Below, piece after piece: positions 46,401 to 58,000 of a DNA stretch of 64,000 nt. A model generated the notes under the pieces. It was not told the origin of the DNA, made no database searches, and saw only the letters and a program-made list of their open reading frames with translations. A program made the position numbers and the translations under genes. The number at the start of each line of letters is the position of its first letter. Within the stretch, counting starts at the first letter, position 1. The DNA is from Siphonodentalium dalli (taxonomy: Eukaryota; Mollusca; Scaphopoda; Gadilida; Siphonodentaliidae), in contig CP136064.1 in assembly GCA_032622095.1 (NCBI GenBank), positions 46,017,573-46,081,572 of the forward strand. Reading direction: 5' to 3'.

Positions 46401-46793
46401 CCATTTACCCAACAGAAGGGCCCTGTGCCAATGCATTCTCTTATACATGCGAGTCGACCATAGGTCGCCTCGCATATATAAGAGAATGCATTGGCTTAAC
46501 ACATTAAAAATTATAAAATTGTTAAAGAATGTAAGAAAAAATGGTAAAAAGTGTTAAAAAAAAGGTTTTTTTTAGGCCAATGCATTCTCTTATATATGCG
46601 AGGCGACCTATGGTCGACTCGCATATATAAGAGAATGCATTGGCACAGGGCATAACTGTAACTGTCACAATGTGGTCAAGGAGCCGGTTCCAATGATATC
46701 CATATTTGTATGGTTCTATTGAGACAGACCGAGGATATTTTAGGCTGTTGAAGCTCTATTTGGCCGGTTTTGGCCGGTTTGTTGGGTAAAGGG
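46401..46793 (+). mobile_element. Family B1 MITE, copy 2, with TTAT duplications
   Basis: CCATTTACCCAACAGAAGGG at the left and TTTGTTGGGTAAAGGG at the right, with TTAT on both sides (46397-46400, 46794-46797) in place of the usual TTAA. It has the two palindromic cores, and TGGCCGGTTT is duplicated before the right end. Confidence 0.75.
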
Positions 46794-46853
46794 TTATGGG
46801 CTGAGTGCATCGACAAAGATGACATTTATTTAAAATGTATCTTATATTTTCAG

Positions 46854-46964
46854 CCAGACAATTTAACAGAGATCCTTAACAACAACAGTGGAGATATTAA
46901 TACAGATTCATCAGAAGACATTGCTCGGTATGAACATTCATGCTTCTGCAGTGTGGAGGATTAA
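46854..46964 (+). CDS. Possible terminal exon, function unknown
   Basis: CTTATATTTTCAG is a good acceptor, followed by 36 codons and TAA: PDNLTEILNNNSGDINTDSS then EDIARYEHSCFCSVED. It is acidic and Asn/Ser rich, with no family I recognise. It could be a terminal exon of an unseen plus-strand gene or a spliced 3' UTR exon of YEATS4 (donor at 43142); AATAAA follows at 47468-47473. Reading it as coding is weakly supported. Confidence 0.2.
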   Translation, partial: PDNLTEILNNNSGDINTDSSEDIARYEHSCFCSVED

Positions 46965-46989
46965 TCCTGAGACAGGACAGCTCAGTGCG

Positions 46990-47340
46990 GCGATAGATAA
47001 CAGGACATTCAAAGTTATGGTCATTAGATTCTCAAATTTGGACACTTGAATATGCAGATTAGGACACTTAAAATTTGCAGATTTGGACACAAAAATATTT
47101 GCAGATGTTGAATAATCAGTTTTGAGGAAGTTGAACACTCAAATTTGCAGCATGTTAGACATCAACAATGTTGGACATTCAAATTCACAGATGTTGGCAA
47201 TTTGACATTCAAATTCATGTGAAGATGTTGTACCATTCATTCAAATTTACGAATGGATGGTGGACATTCAATTATACAGATGTTGGTCACTAAGACTTGC
47301 AGATATTGGTCGTTCAAATTTGAGTGATGATTGTGGACAT
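46990..47340 (+). repeat. Degenerate ~28-bp tandem repeat
   Basis: About ten diverged units of the type TTGGACACTCAAATTTGCAG with ATG spacers (for example CAGATTTGGACACAAAAATA and TGTTGGACATTCAAATTCAC). Confidence 0.55.
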
Positions 47341-47473
47341 ATTGATTGAAGAGGAGATTTCTGCTGTGAAGTGTTGTCTATTCTATGGTAGACGCAGCTG
47401 CTTCCTGGAGTTGGTATAGAATCATCATCATCAGTTCATTCATTTCCATATCATTTGATATTCATCAAATAAA

Positions 47474-48165
47474 TCATCTTCAATATGAAAATTTTCCTCT
47501 TATTTCTCTTTCCCCATGAAGTGCCAAAAAGCGATGATATATCTTTAGAGGGATTACCACCAGTTGAAAGGAACTGATAATGATATCGGTGAAGTTTCAA
47601 TATATTTTATTGCACATACACTTTCCTATTTTACTGTACAAGCAAATAAGATACCTATTTACTGTGTACATGTACATCAAACGCTACACTTTTATAATTT
47701 CCAAATTAACCTATCATCAATGAGTGTTTCATATAGAAAGAGTTAACTCCACTGACCCAATTCAGGACCAAGTTAAAGATGTATTCCAGGTTCCAGTATT
47801 TACAACACAATAATTTAATTTAACATCGCTTGTTGGTCTGATCAGTTGAAAACCAAATGTAACAAACTAGACCTAAAATACCAAACAATATAATTTTGTT
47901 ATTGAAAAATAAGCAAAATGATTTTCCCTTTCACATCAAAACTACAGGAAATAAAAGTCTATATAACAATATAGAGATTAATGTAACACATCTTATTCCA
48001 AACATGCTATTTTATACACTAAAATTAAATAATTCATAGAAATTTTAGCCTGAACCCAGAATATAACTTTATTTAAGAACTACAAGGATATATTCCAGCA
48101 TGTATAGTTTATATATAGACAACTTTGTTACACATTGCACTTGTTGTCACAGCATAATTTTGAAA
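47474..48165. other. Intergenic, nothing recognised
   Basis: A+T rich with no exon or repeat that I can name. Confidence 0.35.
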
Positions 48166-48167
48166 TA

Positions 48168-48615
48168 TGTGACCCGCCATATCAAATCCAGTCGTAAGTC
48201 GGGATTTTTTTACCCTGTGCCAATGCATTCTCTTATATATGCGAGTCAACCATAGGTCGCCTCGCATATATAAGAGAATGCATTGGCCTAACAATTTTTT
48301 ATAATTTTTTTTAAATAAATGTTTCTTACAATTTTTAGGACATAAAATAAAAAACACCCATTACCCTGCAGGGAGCCCCACACATATATAGAAGCATATA
48401 GAAGAGTGTTGTCTGCTCATGTTTGTCTGGGGCTCTGTATGGGTGAAATTATAAAATTGTTAAAGAATACAAGAACAAATTATTATAATTGTAAAAAATT
48501 GTTAGGCCAATGCATTCTCTTATATATGCGAGGCGACTCGCATATATAAGAGAATGCATTGGCACAGGGTAAAAAAAATCCCGACTTACGACTGGATTTG
48601 ATATGGCGGGTCACA
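48168..48615. mobile_element. TA-flanked MITE, family B3, copy 2
   Basis: TGTGACCCGCCATATCAAAT then CCAGTCGTAAGTCG, with its complement at the other end and TA at 48166-48167 and 48616-48617. Its middle is inverted relative to copy 1. One palindromic core is intact; the other has lost the central CGACCATAGGTCG and reads GAGGCGACTCGC. Confidence 0.75.
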
Positions 48616-48913
48616 TATACACGAAAGTAGACTCTTGAATCAGCAGGTGATATTATATTTGGTCCCATGGTAGACTGGTATAAACAGAACTGGCAGTTGC
48701 TGTGTAATATCACAATTCAACATCAATCCTCTTCTGAACAGAGCTCCTGAAATATTCAAATACTAGTATAACTATTTTTACTGTAAAAGTCTTTCCACAT
48801 TATCATTTACTTATTGTAATTTACCTTGTAATATTAAATATTACCCCAAAGTAAAATATTGGCATACTGTCCATGTTAGATTTATTCCAAGGTTATTTCA
48901 GAGAGGATATTTT

Positions 48914-49350
48914 CAGGCCTGAGAATAAGGTGCCTGTCATTTACAGAATGAGGTCCCCAGAGGGTGAATTTATTGATGCTATCCTGCATATGGGACCACA
49001 TTCTGCATGGCCTCATCTGCTATGGGAGACATACTCAGAATGAAGTTACCAAATGGTGAATATTGTGATGTACACCCATTGGGAATCTCGATTATGCTAT
49101 GTGTCGTCTGCCAATTTGGGGATACATGTATAGAGAAACTACACTAAAAAAAAAAAGAAGAATCTATGTGAAGGAGATTCTATAGAAATTTGATAATAAA
49201 GAAACTTTCCAGAGAAGATGAGGCCTAAGCAGAATGAGGTCCCAGAAGGTGAATTTGGTGATGCTAATCCGCTATGTGGGCTAGTGTCTCTAAACTCACC
49301 CTCTGGGGACCTCATTCTGTAAATGACAAGCACACTAAACTCAGGCTTGA
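48914..49350. mobile_element. Palindromic MITE, family A, long form
   Basis: Ends CAGGCCTGAGAATAAGGTGC and ACACTAAACTCAGGCTTG. It contains GAATGAGGTCCCCAGAGGGT, CATCTGCTATGGGAGACATA, TTGGGAATCTCGATTATG and the second GAATGAGGTCCCAGAAGG palindrome. Confidence 0.65.
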
Positions 49351-51466
49351 TTAATATTATAATAGTGATGAGCCAATTATTAGAAAGAGCCTTGCGCTGA
49401 TTGCCGATTATTTGAGATCACAATTGGCAAATTCCGATGCTGATTCTGATTATTGTAATAATTATACCCAGAATATGTTATATGTGTTATATAATACTTA
49501 GATTTGGAAGCAACAGCAGCAGTAATATACCAGTACACATAAGAATAGGTGTGGGTAAGTATATAGGTAGGTATGTTGGACTTGTGAACGAATTTCTGCA
49601 TCCCGACAACTTATATATTATGCTCAATTTACTGTAGATTTCTGGCTATAAGTCGCTACTTGTTGACCCAGTATTTCCCCTCAAAATGTGCAGGTGCCTT
49701 TTCAACTAAGTCAATAGGGGGGTCTGAATTCCGGGCTACAACCAAAGACACAGGTGAGTTTTGGCATTCCCCACGATGACAACTCAGAAGAGTGCATGAC
49801 CGTTCACATCAAATCGGGAACAAAATGTTTAATTAAGAATAAAAACTAAAATTAAAATGTTAATACTTGTTACCAATGTATTTATCCCTATCCAATTCAT
49901 AAAATATTATCATCATAAGAATCCAACATGAGACCTTCTCCGTCTGAGGAAGGGCTTTTGATTTTATACCACATTATGCTGAACTCAACTGTAGAGACAA
50001 TACAATATACCATGCATAACGTGCTAGCAACACGTGGCATAACGCAACACTAGTTTTGAGGTCACTGGCTGACTTGATATCAGTGTGAATACTTGAGAAT
50101 AGTCATTACGTTGAATAGAAGTTGTTAATTGGTGAACAATGGGGGATGTTGTAAACACACTACACTATATATAATGGGTCTCGTCCGGCTATTTGACATA
50201 ACAGAGATGGCTCCTGGGCGTTGATGACTGTCCCCGACCAGAGTAGGACACGCTTGGCATACCCGTAGTACAAGCCATTGAGTAATTATCTCCTTCAAAC
50301 AACCAACTAACCGGCTAACCTTGTAAAATCATTACATATCACAAACCAATCAGCTAACAAACCTGACCACAAAACACGACTAACACCAATATCAAAATCT
50401 AGGTTAGCAGGCTCACGCCCTAGATGGCTCCGAGGGCGTTGATGTCCCCGGGCAGTGTAGAAACACTTGTCATAGCCGAAGTATAAACCGTCGAATAGTT
50501 ATCTCTTTCAAAACTACTAACAAACTGCCCATACAAATTTGCAAATACATGCTTTCATCCGCGCCCTTGCCTATGGGAGGATGGTGGGACAGAAAATCGG
50601 AAACACTACTTTACACCCCAAACCTTCCAAAAACACACTAAGCAACCCAGTCTGGCCTCTACTGCGTCCTCAGTCCGCATCGCAATACAATACAACCAGG
50701 TAAACGGGTTCTGACACTCACAGGAGTGAAAGGCAGTCATTGCACCATCAAGAGTTTAAGTCAACTGGCTGGCATTGCACCCTAGTGTTGAGCCCATAGT
50801 ACAAGCTAGGAATACAACAGACTAAGGCAACTGGAGTCCATGCAAGCACAAAATAGGACACTAAATTATAACCATTCATAACTCAAAATAATATATATAT
50901 CAACACACAAAACTCATAAAAGAAAACAAGGTAAGTCTTCATCACCAGTCCAGGTTCGGAATGGGGGGGGGGGCTTTGTTTCTTGCTGCAGTGGCATCCA
51001 CCCCATGCACAGTAGGCAAACACCTTACATTCTACTTACAAACTCACAAACCCTACAAAAGCTCTTCAGCGGAATAACAGCATCCAAAAGTGGGTTGCAG
51101 GAGAGGGCTCATAGCCCTTTCAAATCTTCCCGGGTATCATCCCAAACTACAAACTTGTATTTTACATAATCATTTTAATTCATTCGATACATAATAACTG
51201 TTACTTGATATATTCTTAAAATGGATAATCATATTAAGTAGTGCAGTCAACTGCGGAATTAATTGTCACGTGACATGTACTTTTGGTTTATATATACCCA
51301 TGTTACGTTGGTCATGCCTGTATATCATCAAGTTTGTGTTTTGTAAACACTTTCCCCATGTTCACTGGTCATTTATTCAACAAAACATTGTCATATTTAA
51401 CACAGTTTTTTTAAGAAAAACAAGCACCTGATAATTTATAAATGAACAACTCAGCATTATCAAGGG
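49351..51466. other. Intergenic with a diverged ~95-bp duplication
   Basis: No gene recognised. The segments 50204-50299 and 50422-50512 are diverged direct copies (GATGGCTCC, GGGCGTTGATG, CCGTAGTACAAGCC against CCGAAGTATAAACC, TTATCTCYTTCAAA), about 218 bp apart. This may be part of an unrecognised mobile element. Confidence 0.4.
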
Positions 51467-51470
51467 TTAA

Positions 51471-51841
51471 CCCTTTACCCAACAGAACGGCCCTGTGCCA
51501 ATGCATTCTCTTATATATGCGAGTCGACCATAGGTCGCCTCGCATATATAAGAGAATGCATTGGCTTAACACATTAAAAATTATAAAATTGTTAAAGAAT
51601 GTAAGAAAAAATAGTAAAAAGTGTTAAAAAAAGATTTTTTTTAGGCCAATGCATTCTCTTATATATGCGAGGCGACCTATGGTCGACTCGCATATATAAG
51701 AGAATGCATTGGCACAGGGCATAACTGTAACTATCACAATGTGGTCAAGGAGCCGGTTCCAATGATATCCATATTTGAATGGTTCTATTGAGACAGACCG
51801 AAGATGTTTAGCTTTATTTGGCCGGTTTGTTGGGTAAAGGG
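51471..51841. mobile_element. Family B1 MITE, copy 3, in SRM 3' region
   Basis: Perfect TTAA duplications at 51467-51470 and 51842-51845. Ends CCCTTTACCCAACA and complement; two full palindromic cores. It lies 49 bp past the SRM stop codon and provides an AATAAA on the SRM strand at 51813-51818. Confidence 0.85.
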
Positions 51842-51894
51842 TTAAGTACTCTCCAATTTTCAACACACTGCACTGCCAACTAAAGTGAGAGAAA

Positions 51895-52023
51895 CTATAC
51901 CTTCCTGGCGAACTCGGGAAGCACAAATGACGCACTGTGTATTTTCTCATTGTAGTACTTAAGCTGCATCTTATGTTTCTCCTCCTTTGAGAAAACTCGC
52001 AGAGGCTCATCAAACACAACATC
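51895..52023 (-). CDS. SRM: SRM terminal coding exon
   Basis: Acceptor ACTTTTAG on the minus strand, 42 codons in phase 0 plus TAG. It encodes [20 protein letters not shown] then [20 protein letters not shown] and KV. KYYN and FVLPEFARK are invariant landmarks of the family's C-terminus. Confidence 0.93.
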   Translation of the reverse strand, partial: DVVFDEPLRVFSKEEKHKMQLKYYNEKIHSASFVLPEFARKV

Positions 52024-55000
52024 CTAAAAGTGAAAATAAGAACTTACACATGGTCATCAACAAGTCTGAGTTTAGTGTGCCTGTCATTTATAGAATCCCC
52101 CCTCTGGGGACCTCATTCTGGATGGCCTCATCTCCTATGGCAGACATAGTCTCAGATTGAAGTTCCCATGGTGAATATTGTGATGAAAACCTATTGCGAA
52201 ACTTGATTATGTAATGTGTTGTCTACTAATTCGGTGATATAGAGAATCTAAACTAAAAAAGAAATAGAATCTCTGTGAAGAAGTTTTTATAGTAATTTGA
52301 TAATGAAGAAACTTTCCAGAGAAGATGAGGCCTCAGCAGAATGAGGTCCCAAGAGGGTGAATTTAGTTTGCTAGCTCGCTATGCAGGACAGCATCACTAA
52401 ATTAACCCTCTGGGGACCTCATTCTGCAAATGACAGGCACACTAAACACAGGCATGGTCATCAAATGCTACATCCTAAAATCTTGCACATGCTCATCGAA
52501 CACAACATCCTAAAAGCGAAAACAAAAACTTGCACAGGTTCATCAAAATATATACACTAAATATCAAGACATTATCGTGGTGTATTCAGCAAGCCTTGAA
52601 ATAGGGTGTCTGTCATTTGCAGAATGAGGTCCCCAGAGGGTGAATTTAGTGATGCTACCCCGCATAGCGGGCTAGCATCACCAAATTCACCCTCTGGGAA
52701 CCTCATTCTGCTGAGGTGTAAGCAGAATGAGGTCCCCAGAGGGTGAATTTGGTGATGCTAGCCCGCTATGCGGGGTAGCATCACTAAATTCACCCTCTGG
52801 GGACCTCATTCTGCAAATGACAGACACCCTATTTCAAGGCTTGAATGAGTCCAGTGTTCAGATGGCTGTGTTGACCAGCCGAGAGGTTTTGAATGAAGAG
52901 AACTTGCATCTCCATATTTGTTTATTAGGGAGAAGTGGATTCTTATCAGGGAGAAGTACTGAAATTCAATATTCACTTAACATCAACCTTCTATGATGCA
53001 ATAAGTATTATGCAATACAACAGCTCATTTAAAATGCCCTCTATTATCAGTAAATAAACCAAAAGCATCAGCAGATTCCCTTCTGTTTGGAGATTTTTTG
53101 TACTAGAGTATGAGAAGTCACCTCGGATAATACCAGTAGAAATCAAGTGATACATTTTAAGGAGAAGATATCTCCCATTTCTCCCCCTAGGCTGTTCCTG
53201 ATGTTGACACACTGCAAAGTCATGTTCCATTGTCTGTATTTTACAGTTCGTACAGGTGTATTTCATTATAACGAAGATACGTTTGCATCTGATATGTTCA
53301 GTATTGGAATAAATGTAATATTGCAGGCCAATGTTTCTGTTTATAGACGATTTTGGCGTTCTTGCCAATTCTGTCATATCCCAAAACCTATATCCTTTTT
53401 ATTCTCAAAAATGTAAGTCAAATTACCTCCACTTCATAGACTGCATTGCCAAGAATAACTATGGCAATGTCAGGATGCACACACATCCATGCCATAAAAG
53501 TTATGTAGTGGGTTTTGTGCTGCGTTGAAAATAGAATCTGTTCATTGGGTGCCCTAACGGATACAGCATAGTGGATACATCATAGTGGACTGATTGCCTT
53601 CAGTTTATTTGTTTTAATTCAGTACCAATGTTTTTATACTGTGTCAACATTTCAGGAAATGAGAATTAATTGAGAACTGAATGTAGTTTGAGGAGTGTGA
53701 TTTATTGAATGGTATAGCGATCTGTCTGTTGAGCACCATTTATATTTAGGCTCATGAAAGTATCATATTTTAAGCAAAATCGAATCTTGTGGGGTGGATG
53801 TTCTCTCATCAAATTGAACCACTGTAATCAAAAGTTCAGAAATATTTCTGGATTCAACAATTTGTTTTCCTCATGGGCGAATACAGGAAACATAATAAGT
53901 AAATCAGAATGGCAAACTGTTATATTTTGACTGAGTAGAACATTTAATGGATAACTGAAATCGGACAAAAAGGAAATAACCCGTTTATTTATGACATGAT
54001 TTCTGCAGTGACAATATCGGAAAGACATGATAATATGACCCTTTATATACTCATTGACAAGTAGTTCCCTTAGTAAATGTTCAGATAATAAGTTCAACAA
54101 ACGTAGTTTGTTGAACTTATTATCTGAACATTTCCCACAGATGAATATGATTCCTTCTGCTCTTGTATTATCTGTTTTTCTCTCTGTCATCTGATTTTAT
54201 TACCTGAAAACCCTTCCAAATTAACAATAGACCGTTCCAATATATTACTTTTATAACTGGGTGGGAGAATCCATTTAGTATAAAAAGGGATAACATAACT
54301 TACAGGACTCAGGCTGCACATGATGAACCCAATCTGTCCACTGGGGTAAGTCGGGATCGTTGTGTACGCGTAACCCACAGAAGGGTACAATGACTTGCAG
54401 AAATCGTGCATATCCTTAATAAGTTCCAAGTGTAACCATATACATTCACCTGCAAAATAATTCATAAACATATGCATTCTAAATGTTTCCAGGACCTCTT
54501 CTGTACATCCCTGACCCATGGTAGACAGGTGCAAGTAGACATTTCCCGGACAACATAGAGGGCGTTCGTTGCATAATTCAATAATCAGTTAGCTCTAGAT
54601 TGTTCAGGTTTCATTTGAAGCTTTTGGCCATAAAGTGATAGTACACCCCATTGTTAGACGGATGGGGCATGCAAGCGACTGAAAGGTCCACGGAATATCT
54701 AAGCTTGGCTGCGTAACATGTATTAGAACAACAATTACATGTATGTTGAGATTAGTTAGAAATGAGCGCCCTGCTTGAGTGGTCTAATGTCTAAATTCTA
54801 ACAAATCTTATTATCAGCTGTAGTTCTATGTTTATTACACATCTCGTACTGATAACTGGATACATTTTGACAATAGGATAATTCAGATATAGTGTCAGAG
54901 GCTGCTGGAAACTCGAGCTAGCCCTACATCAAGTGCATGCAAAAGCGGATACATGTGGCTTGTTTAATAATGCATACAAGTTTGTTTCCCTGGCTATGTG

Positions 55001-58000
55001 TGTACCAGTGTGTATACATGTATATAAATTCATTCATCATGTTTTATAGTATTTTAGTTGACAAAAATCTGGTTTTGAGACGTGATATAAAGCTACTACG
55101 AGATAACTCGTAGTTGGCACCTGGGACGGAATTTACCAGTGGTCATCGCTGGTGCCAGCTAAGAGTTATCTCGTAGGTAAATAAATATTACGTTTTCGAC
55201 GTCTTAGGCGACGTACACATGTAGAGTATACCGGTGATTGTATATAAATTCATTTACTGTGTCTTATACACGATATGCTTGTACATGTGTAGCACTCTCG
55301 CCATCTAAGTTGTTGAAAACGTAATTGTATTTACCTACGAGATAACTCGTAGTGGCACCAGCGATGAAACACTGATTAATTCCATCCCAGTTGCCGACTA
55401 CGAGTTATCTCGTAGTAGCCTTATGACATGTTTCAGCATCATATAACCAGATATTGGTCGAACCATCACTCCTACATACGTAATACATCACCTACTATCG
55501 GCTAAACATGCAAACCCATGTTGGCATATGGGATGGAATTACCCATTGGTTTTCGGCAGTGAACGTGTTAATATTTTTTTCTTATATTCTTTAACAGACT
55601 TTAAGTTATTTTGTAGGTTTAGTGCCAGGGAATCTTACGTTTTTCATGGGCATCAAACTTATTACTATGAATACTTGGTGATAGTTTTGAGTTATAACAT
55701 GCCCCTAAGGTTTTATCCAGTTTGTTTTTAAATTCGCCATAGCATGCTTAAAGCATACTAAAAAAAAATCAACAATTTAGGGCCGATTTTACAGACCATA
55801 AATTAGGGCCGATGAGATCGGCCCCTGGCACTGAAAGGGTTAACAAACTTCCAGTACCCTTTTTTAGAAACTTCCAGCAGTTTGGGTTAAAGATGGTATA
55901 TCTATTCCCTGAACTTTCTTTGTTGTTGATTCAGAGTTTAACCCTTTATTGACGAGAGCTGCACTGGTGCAGCATTAAAGATCATGTGCCAGTGCATTCT
56001 CTTATATATGCAAGTCTCCCATTGGAAGCTTCGCATATATAAGAGAATGCACTATGCTGGATTACAAGGTCAAGGTAAATATTGTTAGGCCAATGTATTC
56101 TCTTATATATTCGAGGATCCCTATGTGTTTTCCCAAAATATCAGGAAGCTCTAGTCACGGAAGGGTTAATATAAGAAAATAATTTTGAGTCAGAGGGAGT
56201 CAACAGGAGCTCAAATTGCTCAATAAATTGGTACAGGAAATGTCATTATATTTAGAACAATGAAACATTTTTGATAAAAAAATCATCCTATTGGTACTCT
56301 TTTTATGAGCCTTTCCTGCTTGTTTATCTCTATAAGAAATACAGACTGCTAACTTGAGGTCTGTGTTTCTTGTACAGATACTCAAGCGGGTTATAATATA
56401 TTTATAAACTGATTCACACCCCAAGGAAAGCTGAACAAAGACATTTTGAATAACGGTATGATAATTACCTATCAAACATGTAATAAGTACTGAACTACTA
56501 TATAGGTCTATCAATCAATCAAAAGTTAAGATTGATTTCTTTTTCACAGTAATGTTATATGGGATTCAATCGCTCATTAACCATTGCAGCACTTGCATGG
56601 ATAAAATCAGTGTTGAACAATCATCAGAATTTTAAGTATTTGTATTGACTTGTTACTGGATAAAAAGGATGTGTGCATGGAAGAGCAAACTGGGGCGGAT
56701 GTTTAAGATGGTCGATCTCTTCCAGGCCACAATTACAACAACAACATAATTTTTATAAATCCAGATTATAGAAATAGATATCTTGTGAATAAAATCCAGA
56801 TAAAACTGAAGATTGGGTATATTTTTGTCTATAAAGTCATAATAAGGTTGTTTATTTCTATCTATAGTTGAAATGCTATTTGCTGTGATTACGGGTGCTA
56901 ACAATATATAGAGAATACCTACAGCTTTTGTTTGAATACCTAAATATCTCATGAGTGTCTGGAAACAAATATAGAATTTTCACGAGGGGCTGCAGGCCAC
57001 GGGTGAAAATTTTATATTTCTTTCCAGACACAATCGGAAGAGGGATATGGCCTGTAGGGTGTGCCAAATGATTTAGTGACGCAAAGAGTAAAATCCAAGA
57101 TGGCTGCCAGCGGCTATTGTAAGTTCCCATCTAGAGGTCACCCTGATGATCCATATGACATTTGGCGACGATCGGGTGAGGGATGTGGCCTGTAGGGTGC
57201 GCTGATAGATTCAAAACAAAAAAGCCATGTTTTTCATCGAAAATCGTAAAAAATGTTGAGCACCCATCTAGAGGTCATCAGGATCCATGTGAAGTTTGGT
57301 GATAGGATGAGGTATGTAAAAGGAAATTGTTGAAGGGCTCACACACACATGGACAACATATGACCAACACATGGCAATACTTAGTAGCTTACAAAGGAAA
57401 GTTGAGCTAAAAAAAACTGTAGGTATTCTTTTTATTATATGCTCCTTATTAATGCTCACAGTTGCTTAATTATGAGGCATTTTCAATTTTAATTGTGAAA
57501 TAAAGAAAGCTACAGTGAAATAACAAAATTGTATTTACGATACTTACGACAATCTACGTTTCAGAAATTTTCCATTATTGTATAGGTAAGCATATAATAA
57601 AAAGTTCTCCTTCTTGGTATGCTCAGAACATTTGCGCATATTTCTGTTCTAATAAATTCCAATCGTGCTAGCCAAAATTGAAATTACCATTCAGAATTCA
57701 GAAGGCAATGTCCCGATAGTGTTCATAAATTCAGAGTGAATCATGGAAAGTTGGTGTAGTTACTATCATCGGCATTCCTGAGAATATACTTAATTTTATC
57801 TGTATTCTTGTATTGGCTTAATATTCCGCATATGTGAAAACTTTTTTGTGGAATATTCTCAAATTTATTATTACAAAGATTATTGAGTGAATAGCATAAA
57901 TTATACATTCTCAACCTATTATCGATCGATAACATTCAGTTAACGTTCAATCATCTCATCTCCCAACTCACAGCACCAAGCTACTCTCAGTTCTCATTCG

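Noticed and set aside
52727-52996. Recurring frame beginning MRSPEGEF, seen at several places
   Set aside because: It is the translation of the palindromic family A MITE and appears on both strands wherever that element lies.
53828-54190. 120-codon minus-strand frame between SRM exons
   Set aside because: It runs through the perfect hairpin and the family E repeat, so it is a repeat translation.
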